Counted from the stretch's first letter, positions 1 to 12,741 are shown. The stretch is 64,000 bases of DNA from Paracentrotus lividus (GCA_940671915.1 CALNVZ010003433.1:20515916-20579915); one strand, 5' to 3'. The notes: generated by a model from the sequence alone, not told the origin. Numbers and translations are program-made.

Positions 1-730
1 ACAACTGCTTTTACCATAACTTCTACTGCTAATACTATTACAATCACTACCAAGACATTTAAAGATGAGAAGGTACATACAAAGTTACGAGAGTTGAAGG
101 AAGGGATAGATATACGCTTGTTCCAGATAATCTACACAGCTTTCATCACTTTGGAGCCAGAATTTACTACTTTTTGAAGGCATTTTAAGGATTAATGTTT
201 CCATTTCTGAAGACGTTTTTTTTTTTGGTTTTTTTTTTTGGAACTTTTTAAAAACTTTTGTCCAAAGAGTGACATCCTCAAGTTAAGCAGTATCCTGGTC
301 CATGCCGGGCAAAGGGCACTAAAGGGTCATTGCATCACTTATTTGACCTACCCTCCCTACATAAGGACAGATAAGCTTTCATTATTGCACTTCTTCAACA
401 TTGGTGCTCTGATTTGAATCCAGCTTTTTACTGTAGCTTGAAAAGCCAACAATCGAAAATATATACAAGCTTCATTGTTTCCTCGGACATCACTATAACC
501 ATACCGGTAAAATATCAGGGGATGCCTTTCTTCCTTTAAAAAAAATAAATAAATAAAAAAAGCTAAACTCTCATAATATATGTTATTTAAAGACGTTTTC
601 TCAATACTGTGCATATTTATAATAAGAAATGAAACACCTACATTCATCTATTATATTTTATTTTTACATAGATTGGTTTAGAGGAGTGAGGAGAACATGG
701 GGGATGCATTTATTATTTTACCACACTTAC
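1..730. other. Ankyrin intron or 3' region; no firm gene
   Basis: AT-rich, with T and A runs at 220-240 and 537-560. A stretch at about 507-535 (reading EERHPLIFYR after a ttaaag acceptor and before a GTATGG donor) is 29 nt and does not keep phase, so it is not called. Confidence 0.5.
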
Positions 731-766
731 CCCAAGGTCCGTTGGTCGAGCTGAATCCTGGACATC
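731..766 (-). CDS. ANK: Tail exon, 12 codons
   Basis: A 36-nt phase-0 exon reading DVQDSARPTDLG between acceptor cttctag and strong donor GGG|GTAAGT. It follows the 969-nt exon in frame. Since it ends in a donor, at least one more exon must lie below it, in 1-730 or outside the window. Confidence 0.62.
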
Positions 767-2762
767 CTAGAAGAGAGGAACACAATACAAATAAAGAGAT
801 AGAATGAGAGAGAGAGAGGGGAGAGGTTGGTATGTAAGGAATGGAATACTTGTAAGCGTTCAAATAACTATGAAAATTATAAAAGATTCAAAGTGGTCAC
901 ACATAAAAAACATTATTGGTTGTGTTTACTGGGCCAAGAGCATAATAGCTTCCGAAAATCAGGTAGTGGACCATTCAAAATGGTACTATGTGCTAGAGAA
1001 TTTCAATGCTAACCTTACTGAAATTGAACCCCATTTTCAATGCACTATTTCAATTGAGTACCTAGTACAGTTTTCAGTTAAGTACTTTTTTCTTTATATT
1101 TGAAGAAAATTAAGAACAAACATTTGTCCAAAAGGTAAGAATTCCAGATAATGAGAAATCATTATATGAAAAGTTGACTGTAATTTCATAATTTAATCAT
1201 ATCAAAATGAAATAGCTATAGCCTAATTTAGGCACATTATTTTTTTTTTTTCATGCAAATAATATAATGGAAGCCACACAATGCAAAAACAAAAAATTAC
1301 ATGCAGAGCACTTCAAAAAAATTAGGGTAAAGCAATTTCATGTTAGAAAACAGCAAAGGGAAAGAAGATGTGTGCTCTAAATATTTTGATTATATAATAT
1401 CAATTATTAGAAAGAGGTTCAATAATAACAACATTTAAGAACTATGAATGTATTAATATTAACATTAAACTTCTTATAATCAATTTTTATCATATGTGCA
1501 CAGGCTTTGATTAAAGTATTTGTAAAAAGAATATGTTTGAAAAAAAATTGAAGGGTACATGTATATACAAACAAATGTGTAAATCCAATATTGATACTGC
1601 TATAATACATCCAAAAAGCCTTTACTTAAAAGATTGTACCTATGCTAGATTGCTGATTACATTTCAGCTCCTTAACTAATTATTAGTGACTTTTTAAAAA
1701 CCAAAAAGAAGACACAATGAAGGGGTACTATAATCATTAACATATTCTCCTTTTGAAAACGGTATTTCAGACTATCAAGGAAAGAGAGACACAGTGCTCG
1801 ATGAAATGGTAATGTGAAGTGCAAAGGGCAAAATAAAGTCATGCCTGTTTCTTACATTTATAATAGACAGGGCAAGTTTCTGCAATTGATTGGGAGAATG
1901 AGAGGTAGATGTAGCAATCAAAATGATGACCATATCAAATGAAAACTAATATCAACATGCTGTATTTTACTACTACTTCACAGCTACCAATGTATGCATG
2001 AAAGTTCTTGATGACATTCGCCCTTCAAACCAATGTCTTTTCGTTCAGCCACTATCAGATATATTATTCTTAATTTTTCTATTTCCGCATATGTAAATTA
2101 TCACATAGTTTGAATGAGATACAGATTTTGATCATGAATTAATTATATCTTCTATTTATACTTTTAGTTGAATTTGAATACAATTAGCTGATAACACATG
2201 ATACAGGGTGAACAGAAACAAGGGTGAACATACAAATTATGAACCAGGCAGAAAGATATCAATATTTGAACTTTATAGAAAGAAAACTTTTGTATTGCAA
2301 TTGTAAATGCATATATGCCAGGAACAGAAAGTGTCCATGACTTAATTCCAAAGACAGAGTTCTACTTTGTTAATAACTTTCTGCCTGGAACAGTACAAGA
2401 TACATGTCACAAACTAGCTACTTTTCTTTTGTTCAAATACAATAGATTGGATGTGTTATTGTGAAGAGGGCCTGAAATCACCATAGAGTTTTGAGGAGTG
2501 AACCCAACAAAAAGAGATAAATCTATAACAAGAGGGCTAAGGAATATTTTATATCAAGGGTGAAAATATGAAAATATAAAGCTGAGATTTTTTTGTGGCA
2601 TTTGGAAATAATTTGCAAAGACAGAAAAAAAATAATAAAAATGAAATAAATATTCCCCCTCTCCCCTATCCCACTCCCAGGGACAGCACAAGTTGGTTGG
2701 TAACAAGTTAAGCACACACAACACTGAACAACGCACAAGGAAACTATCAGATTTGAGCGTAC
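767..2762. other. Intron between the last two visible tail exons
   Basis: About 2 kb of AT-rich sequence with short purine tracts. I see no exon, RNA gene or clear repeat. Confidence 0.55.
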
Positions 2763-3731
2763 CTCAGCAAACTGCTGTGTTGCCAAGGGAACCTCGTCCT
2801 CTAGAAGACGTGGCGACCCAGACTCGGACACGGTCACTTCCGAAGTGGACACCCTATACCCAGTTACGCTAGGCTCAGATCTTTGAGCTTCCGATTTGGA
2901 CATGGTTATTTTGCTTTCGATGGTGATCTGCTGCACTGTGGACTCTCCAGGATGTCCCATCTTGAATTCCTCTAGGGGACTTTGTTGATAGGTCTGTTGT
3001 CCAGGAGATGTGTCCCCTTCCCATGACTGTGCACCCATTGAGGTGTGCCTGATGTCCGTCAGGTCTGGGCCTGGGATATCAGCAGTAGCATCCAAAGGTT
3101 CTGGGTCTCCCAAGAGATCAGGGTTGATGCCATGGACATCACTTGAAGATACTGCTGCAATGACAGGTTCCTGGAGGGGTTCCGACCCTGTCAAAGGTTC
3201 TGGCTCCATGTCTGCGTACGGATTGATGCTCTCAACCCGACTCTCAGACTGGGCTTGGATCTGAGGCTCTTCGATGACAACGTCCCCTATTGGATCAGGC
3301 TCCATATCCCTGTATGGATTGATGCTTTCCACTTGCTGCTCTCCACTTGCTTCAATCTCTGGCTCCTGGACAATGTTTGATGCATGGGCGATATAGAGGT
3401 TTTCGTCAGAGCTCATGCGATCAGGAGTTGGTGCCTCGTCAACCTCAATCCTAACCTGCGACCTTTGAGGCATTAACTGCACTCCCTCAAGTTCATCAGT
3501 CTCTACACCCCCCTCAGAGGAAATTGAATCAACCTGAACCCTAATCTGTTCTGCTGCTCTTTCGAGAGTCTTATCAGCAGTGCCTACAAAGACTGCAGTT
3601 TCTGCAGATGATTCGGACCCTGATTCAGGGTGTTGGTTTACTATTTTGGAAGTGACCGTGGTTCGAGTCTGTGTGACCGTTACGCTTTTTGAGGAGGAAG
3701 GACCCGCAGAAGCCATGTCCACGTTTGACTT
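2763..3731 (-). CDS. ANK: Large ankyrin tail exon (323 codons), regulatory region
   Basis: A 969-nt phase-0 exon between acceptor ccactag and donor GAG|GTACGC. It begins KSNVDMASAGPSSSKS, is rich in Ser, Glu and Pro, and has no stop, in sharp contrast to the AT-rich flanks. Residues about 134-215 carry three related segments 32-33 residues apart: VESINPYRDMEPDP, VESINPYADMEPEP and VHGINPDLLGDPEP. The last third is Ser/Thr-rich with many TVS and SES clusters. The frame matches the other tail exons. The region is probably disordered and regulatory; no homology to vertebrate tails is evident. The frame continues past the donor for some 76 codons, which looks like intron read-through. Confidence 0.88.
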
Positions 3732-5048
3732 CTAGTGGGAGCAAAGAGGGACAAGAAAGATGATGTCTTTGTAATATCACCATTCACAATAATCCTCAGT
3801 AATAATCATTTCTTCCTAATCTTGCAGTTGCTTTAGGAAATAAAGTAAAACAATGCTATAACACAAAATGTTTAAATCTAGATTAAGAACCTCTATTCTA
3901 TAACCTCTATTTTCTAACAATACAATACATTATTAGAATTTATGGTTGTATCATATTTCATGAAAGATCTTTGTAAAAGTTTTGTTTATGTTACATCTAA
4001 CATTTTTAGAGTACCAATAGTTGATCTTTAAAAAGTGACTCAATAAATATTATGTTCATAGAAGTTGAATGGGGTTCATAACCGGGGATGAAAAGGGATA
4101 TCCATACATGTGCATGATTCGGATTGGACCGTTCAAACACAAGGAGAGAGGATTGACCAATCAGGTAGTTTATAAGTAATACAGGCAATTATCTTTTGTA
4201 ATCAGTCAATCAAGCACTGACATGCCTCTTGTACAATCATACCATGCATTGTATTCAAGTAGATCTTAAAAACATGTCATGTTGTCGAGGTTACACAAGT
4301 TCCAAAATTACATAAGATTTTCTGGTAGCAATGCAAGTCAATAATGGGTCTTTTTAATGATATCTAAAAATGCAGTGTAAGTAGAGAATTCACTGAAAGA
4401 GATACAAGTCAATAGCTTTCTATTGTAAAGTAAATCAAAATATAAGAAGTTAAACTTTATTATTTCCTAAAGATAATATGAAAGACCAGTTTTTATCCTA
4501 TTGTTATTGATAATGGAATTGCATTCCAGGCAGAAGAGAAAGGCAGAAAGAATGGTTAATATGGTCATGCTACAAGCTAACTGTTAGAATTAATTACATA
4601 TGCTTGTTAGTTGAAGAGAGTATCAAGTTTCTCTTTTAAAGTAGCATTAAAGAATGCTAATGCACAAATTCAAAAAATGAAATTTAATTTCGATTTTCTG
4701 GAGGGGGAAATCATAAATTGGCTGGAGCTCAAACTCAAATCAGTGTTGTGGTTAAAAGTGACTCCTCATAAAGATCTTATGGTTAGCAAAGTGCTATATA
4801 TTAACTTTTGTTCATACAGAGGGTCCACATTGCAGTTTCTACGGTCCATAAACATACTACCCTATTGAAATTTCAAAAAAAATTTCAGTCCTAAATTAAT
4901 TAAAGGGTTCAAGTCCCGACCCCCACATACACACACACTCATGTCAGTGGCAAGCTTTGATTAGTGTTCCTAAAATACCTCAAAAGAATATTTTCAACGA
5001 ATATGTGAGAAAAATGACAGTGATTATAAGCTCTAATAAACACAATAC
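3732..5048. other. Intron, no feature seen
   Basis: AT-rich intron between the 969-nt and 30-nt tail exons. No exon-like open stretch with splice sites was found. Confidence 0.5.
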
Positions 5049-5078
5049 CTTTGGTCCGGTGGGAGATGGGGAGTCCTC
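5049..5078 (-). CDS. ANK: Tail exon, 10 codons
   Basis: A 30-nt phase-0 exon reading EDSPSPTGPK between acceptor ctatag and donor AAG|GTATTG. The two S/T-P sites would suit proline-directed kinases. Confidence 0.65.
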
Positions 5079-5763
5079 CTATAGATCAACATAAAAGAGA
5101 GATAGAAAAGGATAAAATATGAGTTCTCATGATATACAATTTACATAGAAATTATAACATTATTCAGGGATTATCGAAATTTTCTCTAAAGTCTAAAATT
5201 TTAGGGTACAGTCCACATTGGGTCTTGTCCTGTGATACAGGCCAACGTTCAACTGTGATGTTTCAAGTTTTTAATTATTATATATATTTATTTTTATGCA
5301 AAAGTATAATGTTCAGTAGTTATTTTACATTCCAAAGTATACGTTGCATTTACATGACAATGTATTCCTCTTTTTTTTAAATGGCACATGGACAATTAAC
5401 AGTAAAATATAATCATTCCTTTTAGTGCAATATTTATATTTCCCAATCAGAAAATAATAATATGCTATGATTTCGTGAAAAAGAGACAGTGTCAACTAGA
5501 CAAACATTAGACAGATTTGGCTAAATCTAACTTTTGTGAAGGCATTTACACTAACATTAAAGAGCCTACATGAAATTTAACACAAACGTGATTGTATTTA
5601 CATGTACATACATGTATTTACATGTACATATACCATGCTCAGGTGATACAGGTACATCAATGAATACAAAACTGCTAAGATATTGGAAAATACAAGACAT
5701 GCAAGTCTCCATGCATGAAAACAACCTGCAAAGTGTAAAAATGCAAATATTTGGCATACGAAG

Positions 5764-5852
5764 TCACATTCCCGGACAAGCCCCAATTTTTTCACATTCC
5801 TGGACAAGCCCCCAATAATGTCACATTCCCGGAAAAGCCCCCAATTTTATCA
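5764..5852. repeat. Three tandem copies of a ~32-bp unit
   Basis: The unit tcacattcccggacaagccccca recurs three times (starting near 5764, 5790 and 5820) with small changes. It lies in an intron of the tail region. The flanking 5598-5632 is made of TACATGTA steps. Confidence 0.85.
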
Positions 5853-6287
5853 CATCACTCTGGCAAAGGGAATCTTCCAGTGACACTACCATTATCCCTT
5901 TTTTACCAATCTTCTCAGATCATGGTCAAATGTTCATTCTATGAAACATGGGTCACTTGTCCAGTGTGTAGCTCTCATATGATTTTTTTTTTTAGCAAGA
6001 GAAATGAGGGCATGGAAGGATGAGGAATCTAAATTGAAAGAATATTGGTATTTTCCATCTATAAATACATGTGAGCAATGCACAAATGGTAGGAAATAGA
6101 AGGAAGGGTGGTCATGTCTACTTCTAGGTTCACACAACTATTAACAATGTAATAACTTGAGAAAGGATGTGAAAAATAGATAACTTGGTTGCTTTACAAA
6201 TTCTATTCTTCATCTAATTCTATTTATGATTTCTACTGATTTACAAACTATGAGGAGGAGGGCCGGAAGCAGCTTTTGACTGATTAC

Positions 6288-6380
6288 CTCTTTAGTTTCT
6301 TCCAGAGTTCCAAATGAGGGTTCAAAGTGGAGCTCTCTTCTTTCTTCCTCATGCTTCTCAAGAATTTCTTCCTTGATTTC
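6288..6380 (-). CDS. ANK: Tail exon, 31 codons, Glu-rich helix
   Basis: A 93-nt phase-0 exon reading EIKEEILEKHEEERREL, then HFEPSFGTLEETKE. The first half is a strongly charged helix and could be a short coiled coil. The acceptor is cgctag and the donor GAG|GTAATC. Confidence 0.78.
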
Positions 6381-7489
6381 CTAGCGATTGGAAGGAGAAA
6401 CAAGGTAAAATAATTCCTCTCATGCATCTACAAAAGCCAAGCCATGGCAGGACAAAACTGGTAGGTGCATATACATTGTATGTAACTTCAGAAAGCAGCC
6501 ACGAAACCACAACACGGTGTTAGAATATGGTGAGCAACATGTTCCCAGAGACTTCAACCCGAAGCATCTCGTAAGCGGGAGATTAAATCAACAGCACAAA
6601 GCATAAAATTCCTAGTGACCAGAAGTCACTTTCAGGGTTGCTCAAGCTCTCTTGTGCTATCTTTGATCATTATGACAACAATAAATGAGGTAGAATTAAG
6701 TAATTCAGATTCACATTTCTCAAAGAGGTGTTTGGTTGGGAGAAGAGGGAAAATACAGCTGGAGAAGAGGGAAAATACAGCCAGGGTGGGGAAAGTTCAG
6801 AAGTCAAGCGTGGAAGTGTAATATTTTTTTTAGACCTCACTCAAGGTGGGAGATCTCCTGCCAAAAAGAGATCAAATGTTATCAGAGGCAAGATTAAAGT
6901 AAAATGACTTTTCTTTTCGTTAGTAAAAGGGATTCTTGATTAATAGAGACAATATGAATTAAACAAATTTCTAAATAAATGCTTTAAGAGGATCCTTCTG
7001 CCTGTGCTAATGTTGTGAAGTGTGCAGTATATCTCGTATCGTATAAACTACATATTCAGCTTTGGAAAACTAAAACTGGCTTGATGTGTTCTTTGACAAT
7101 CAAGAACAATCTAAAGGGGAATTGACTTTAGGAGGTGGATTTCTACTTTTGGAATTTCTGAATAAAATACAGGTTTTGAATGAGTGAAAAGGGTGCAAAT
7201 TCACAAACAAACACACATCTTTGAATAAGAACAAATAAGAAATGTCAAAATCATATTAATGAGTGATGCAAGTTGTATATATTCAACAGATTCCTTCACC
7301 CACTTCAATCCTTCCATTAGTCTCGGAATGGTAGAAGGAATTAATCTATGACACAGCAAACTTTTTAACAAGGAAATTTAAAAAAAAAAATGAAAAAGTG
7401 ATTGGACAGGCATGTTATAGTATACAAATGTAGAAAGAGAATGCCTGCTATTCTCTTCCTTGAAAATGCAGAATTGAACATTTATTTAC

Positions 7490-7528
7490 CTCGTAAAATT
7501 CTGCTGCAGCTGCTGACTCCTTTACATC
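7490..7528 (-). CDS. ANK: Tail cassette exon, 13 codons
   Basis: A 39-nt phase-0 exon reading DVKESAAAAEFYE between acceptor gctacag and donor GAG|GTAAAT. The D/E-x-K-E start is shared with the exon at 9506-9544. Confidence 0.7.
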
Positions 7529-9505
7529 CTGTAGCAACAGAGGAAAACAAAAAAATATTGTCTGATGAAAAAAAAAAAACTCTTTTATGGATATTTAAAA
7601 AAAGAAAGAATGATTGTATTCAAGCTTAAAAGCTTGTCGTCTTTATCTAACAATTTATATTTTTCATTCTTAAATGTTTGAACAAACTATACAACATGTA
7701 GCATTAATTCTACTTAAACCTTGTTAAATGTAGGTACTATATCAAACAACTTTACAATATATTTTTGACTAATGTCAATATATGATGATCTAGTTCTTTT
7801 TATCAACTGTGTCACAGTATAGTCGAGATATGATTCAAGCGAAATCTATTCTACACAAAAAAATTCTTGGGTTTAGACAAGGTGACACATGGACTCACCA
7901 AAATCTTGAAAATAAACATGCAAAACTTGTTAACAGTACACGATCATGCACACACATATGTGAAAGTTCTAAAAAGATCCTATGTGACTTAGTGATCTTC
8001 TAGGCTTTAGCATGATATTTGCAGATTTTGCTAGGCTTTTGAAATACATTTAGAAACATCAGTATGGTATTGCAGAAGAGAGAAAAAAATTTTTTTATAC
8101 ATGTATATATATCAAAGGGACATTTTTACTTGATATGGAAAATTTACAAAATTTGAAGATGAACTTTAAGATAAGTCATTGATACAACATAATCATGCAA
8201 TTTGAAAGGGTCAAATAAACTTAGTTGAGTTTGATTAAATGAATTGAAGCCACAAGAAGAATAATAATAATTTTTTTAGTTGTTGTAAACATCAAACTAA
8301 TTTATATTTGATCCAGCCATAGATAATAAGGGGGCATTTGATGATTAAAGAAATTAAAGATTAAATACTTTTTTCTGATAATAGTAAATATGAATTAGTT
8401 GAATGATAGTTCCTCATTGTATATTTAATAGGTCTAATGAAATAATGAAAAGAGTAAACACTTAAAAAATAAGAATAAAAGATGGCACAAAAGATGAATA
8501 CACTCACCACTTTCTATTAACTGGGAAGACAAGTAGGCACATTTAGGGTATTTTCTGGCTCATGATCTTATGAACTTTTCTTTCCTTAGCAGAGCAGTGC
8601 AGGCAGGTCGCACACCATGCATAAATAACAATTAACCAATTGAACGGGTGAACGGGTCAGTTCAAAACTAGCTCGATCTGGTTTAAACTGGAACACACTG
8701 CTTCACAATATGACTGAACACTTCAACATGCACCAATATTTGTGCTAGAGCATAGAATGATTGGGAGGATTAGGGGGAAGGTAAACATACTTGGTGATGA
8801 TAGTAGGATCCTTTCAAAAGGATGAGTTCTCCACGTGAATCTTGGCATAAAGATTCTTGTGGGTGTGATTTATCATTTTCTTTTTTAAAATTTTGTTTCA
8901 ATTCTTTACACTGATGAAAATATCTATCAAGATATTGCTGGCTAATATAAGGAGAAAACTGATGAAAAGAAATGAGCTATGAAAATGGTTCTAAAGATGC
9001 TGAACAATTGTATACTGCTCATAATGAAAGAAATATGATTCCTTTAATAATACTATCTTGATAGAAAGGGGTTTGGTAGGGCAGGAGTTTGTATTTGCAG
9101 GGGGAAAAGTAGATACAAATGAGCTAAATACATGCATGACGTACTCCAAAAACGCAAAATGGAGAAAAATGAAACACAAAACTCTTCTTTTCTTTTTTTT
9201 TTGCACAAAATAAAAGTGCACAAAGAGAAGAAAGTAGATGAACTGAAGCGCATTGGTGTGCAAAGATAATGGCAGTGAGGACGTCGAAATACGCAAGGGG
9301 GGGGGTTGGATGGTCCTGGGATTCAAACAGATTTCACACATTTTTCACACATAATTTTTTTTCTCCAAAAAACTACTTAACATGCACTCTCCTGTGACGA
9401 ACAAACCACTAGAAACCAACAACAACAGCTCATGAATATTGATAAGGAACAAGGGTGTGGCCACATTATGTTAATAAGGTTTTGGGGTGATGAATATGCA
9501 TGTAC

Positions 9506-9544
9506 CTCAGAAGAGCTGGCCTCGATAGCTTCTTCTTTCAACTC
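9506..9544 (-). CDS. ANK: Tail cassette exon, 13 codons
   Basis: A 39-nt phase-0 exon reading ELKEEAIEASSSE between acceptor tccctcag and donor GAG|GTACAT. Acidic, like the 13-codon exon at 7490-7528 (both begin with an acidic residue, an aliphatic residue, Lys-Glu). Confidence 0.7.
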
Positions 9545-10024
9545 CTGAGGGAGAATTTCAGGGACGGAGGAGAGAAAATTAAAAAGGAAGAAAAGAGAGA
9601 AATACCTATTTAGAAATAGAAATATACAGTCCAAAACACAAGTCATCTGTGCTCGTAACTATTAACGAATACATATGGGACAATATCATGAGCAGAAATG
9701 TTATTCTTCATTAATAACCTGTATTCTAAGGGAACATGTGATCCCTAAATCAGGTCAAAAGGCAAGGGAGAATGTCTTTATTGAAGTCTACTCACTGCGT
9801 GCCTAATTTCAACAGATGGTGTCTACCATTTTTAATTTTTCGATGGGAAAAGAGATGACCGTGCTTCAAACTTCTTAACCAATTCCCCCTTGTCTATGCA
9901 GTTAAAAATTACACCATATTTGGCAGAGATTTTCATCATGAAATCATACAAAATTTTCAATTCTGAACAAATATGAAAGGGAAAAATTGTTATTCTTGTA
10001 ATTTTGGATGAGCTATGGTAGTAC

Positions 10025-10063
10025 CTTGATCAATCTATCTGTAACTTCTTGTCGAGCTTGCTC
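10025..10063 (-). CDS. ANK: Tail cassette exon, 13 codons
   Basis: A 39-nt phase-0 exon reading EQARQEVTDRLIK between acceptor acatag and donor AAG|GTACTA. It is charged and probably helical. Confidence 0.68.
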
Positions 10064-10573
10064 CTATGTAAGTCAGTTGAGAGAGAGCATTGTAAAGGAG
10101 AGAAAGAAAAAATATAGTCAAATTGTGTCTTTGAGAAACAAGTGGAATAAAATCGGAATTGGAAAATATACTGAAAGTTTCTTGATTTCTAAAATTGCTG
10201 TATTGTCCATTGAAAAAAAAATGAATTCATATGATCAACAACTTCCATTGAACATTGGCAAGCTTTCTGCAATTTGCTTTAATATGCAATTTTTTTTTAC
10301 TTCACTTTTCACCAATGGATCCTAATTTTTTGCAGTTCCATCAACATTTTACAGTCCTGTTGAATAATGATTAAAATGACTTTTTGAATTTATTTAAAAT
10401 GGAAGCTTGGAAAAAATTCACCTTCATCATGTTAAAAAAATCTTAGCATTGCTGTAAGTTTTAGAATGAAAATTGCTTAGGTGGTTTTAACATACATGCG
10501 CTTCTTGAAATAGCAATATTACTGGACATTAACAAATTTTTTTTTTAATAATTGCTATGGACGATTTGAATAC

Positions 10574-10612
10574 CTCTAATGTACTTTGAAGAATATCTGG
10601 TGTTTGTTGGCC
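10574..10612 (-). CDS. ANK: Tail cassette exon, 13 codons
   Basis: A 39-nt phase-0 exon reading GQQTPDILQSTLE between acceptor taacgcag and donor GAG|GTATTC. It is one of four 39-nt exons in the tail region with the same length and phase. Confidence 0.65.
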
Positions 10613-12236
10613 CTGCGTTACCATGGAAATGAACAAACAAAAAAGAAAGAAAAGAAAAGAGAAAACAGAAAAATAATGAAACTTCTTCCTAGATGTCTTT
10701 TTACTAAAATCAGTCTTCGTACGCAGAATCAAAATTAAAGCAAAACAACATGTACAACATAAAAGCAGTTTTCATTTTCAATTCTGTTGCACAGGAAATG
10801 TATACCAAAATGCAAATCTCATATACATTTATATTTTCGTAGAAATTTCCTCAATTTTTTTTTTTACAAATGTGAATAAAGCTGTTATTTGACATCTTTA
10901 TCACTCTTTGCTTTTAAATGCATTTGTTTAGATGTGTTCCATAAAAAAAACCACATTACTGTCATTGTAAACAAACTCTCTCATGTAAAACAGTCATACA
11001 CAGGGACAGATATTATTGGATTTCATGCGAGCAGTATGGTCAAGTGCCTAAAAGTAATCCTTTACAAATTTTAGAATTAAGGTATGCTCAAGTAATTAAA
11101 CAAGTTACTTAAATTCCCCACCCCACAAAGATGCCAAGTTTGATTTCTACTATATCAACATTAATTCGACTTCTACGACCAGTACCAACTTCATGAATGT
11201 AATAATGGAAAAGTTTTTATAATTATTATTATGATTAAGTATTATAAGTCTCCCTAATCAAGTAATTCCTATCCCTAGACTCTGGTATAACCTTTTTCAT
11301 TCTTTCATAAGGAAGGTGTCTTATAAAAATTGTCATAAAACCATACAATATATTCCTCTTCTTTTTAAAATTCAACATCAGTGCTGAGTTCATAATATCT
11401 CACATAACGTCCCAAAATTTTAATACTTTAGATACTACATTTATTGAAGTTTATTTTAGTCAATCAGCCTCTGTAAATGTATGTTATGATGAAAGCAATG
11501 GTTATGTTGTCTCCCTACCCCCCCCCCCCAAAAAAAAAAAGAAGAAGAAAAAGGAAACCCTCTACAATCCTTTGCAGGTGCATTATATAGACCATTTTGA
11601 GGGGTAAGTCGTAAACCCTTATCCTACAAATGTAATATCATTTCTCATGAGCGATATATTACTAATTTTTTTCTTGTAAATGTATCAATACTTTAATGGG
11701 CAACTTATTTTTTCAATACAGTTCTTCTTCCCAAACTGCATGAATACTATTTTCAAGTACACACACAAAAAAAAGATAGAAAGTGACATTTTCTTTGGCA
11801 TATGTCTGGCGTTATTCTATTTTGTTATGGCACATATTAATAGCACTGTAATTAGAAACAATAGTCTAGAGAATTGCAGATACAAGAAAGAGAGATTGAG
11901 AGGAGAGTGAAAAGGAAAAGGAGTTGTCATTTTTTCTAAATAAGAGAAATAGAAATGAAAGAAAGAGACAGGAAAATAGGAAGAATAGAGAGAGGAGAGG
12001 AAGACATGGGAAGGGAAATGGAATTAAAGCATGTTTTCTCTACACATTCATGTTGGCCACTACAAACATTGAGCCTGCTAACATACATGTAGTTACAAAT
12101 TCAACCACCACAACATCGCCAAAAGACTCTCGCCAACCACACCGAGCAAGCAGAAGCTCCACAGGTGTCAAAGGTCAAAGGTGATAGGGTTCAAATTGAA
12201 GTTATGATAAAATGACAATATTTTTTTCATGCATAC

Positions 12237-12272
12237 CTGGAATGCATGATTGTGGCCATATCCCCCATCATC
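12237..12272 (-). CDS. ANK: Candidate 12-codon tail exon
   Basis: A 36-nt phase-0 stretch reading DDGGYGHNHAFQ ends at a good donor CAG|GTATGC. The acceptor (gcgctaag) has a poor pyrimidine tract, so the 5' limit is uncertain. It keeps the tail frame. Confidence 0.42.
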
Positions 12273-12325
12273 CTTAGCGCGGTGCAGTACGAATGAACGG
12301 TGCGAAGCGCAGTTGGGATTTCCAT

Positions 12326-12331
12326 TTTATT
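12326..12331 (-). promoter_or_regulatory. Possible poly(A) signal for a short ankyrin isoform
   Basis: AATAAA on the minus strand (ttttattaaa on the plus strand), about 366 nt after the stop of the candidate last exon at 12697-12741. In AT-rich DNA such hexamers are common by chance. Confidence 0.25.
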
Positions 12332-12696
12332 AAACAATTGGAGCATCGTTTAGAATCAGTTCAATGAAATGGGGTTAGTTTAAAAATAAATAAAATCAAA
12401 CTCAGATGAAACACTGATTAATTAGTAATTAGTAACAATAAATCAAAAATACAAATAAAATTGTCATAAATAATATAACAAAGGGTGAATTAATAGTTCA
12501 AACTATAGGGGTCAAGTGAAATAAAAGTGTTGAATTATACAGAGAGAAAATAGTAACAGATTGAATAGATTAACAATTAAGGAGCATGCAATGGTGGTCT
12601 TGAAGCATGTTTTGATGAAACAAAATTAAAAAGCAACTGTGAGCAAACAGGGTAAGTAACAGTAACAAGAAAATAATTTTGTGAGGATTTTCTTCT

Positions 12697-12741
12697 TCAA
12701 AGTGCAACTACTGCAGATGAAAGAGAGCGGTGTTCCAATTG
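12697..12741 (-). CDS. ANK: Candidate alternative last exon (short C-terminus)
   Basis: A very good acceptor (tttttctttgcag) is followed in phase 0 by QLEHRSLSSAVVAL and a TGA stop at 12697-12699. An AATAAA signal on the minus strand lies at 12326-12331. If used, it ends the protein shortly after the death domain and skips the long tail. Alternatively a weak donor (GCA|GTAGTT) inside makes it a 30-nt cassette encoding QLEHRSLSSA. Confidence 0.42.
   Translation of the reverse strand, partial: QLEHRSLSSAVVAL

Noticed and set aside
507..535. A possible tail exon reading EERHPLIFYR
   Set aside because: Its 29 nt do not fit the phase-0 chain, and the acceptor is weak.
4905..4925. A B-box-like word ggttcaagtcccgacccc
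   Set aside because: It is isolated, with no A box or SINE body near it.
5760..5855. A CRISPR-like array
   Set aside because: Three imperfect tandem copies with no unique spacers, in an animal intron.
6838..6864. A possible last exon reading EISHLE then stop
   Set aside because: The acceptor is acceptable but the product is six residues and no poly(A) signal was noted; later exons continue the frame, so it is likely chance.
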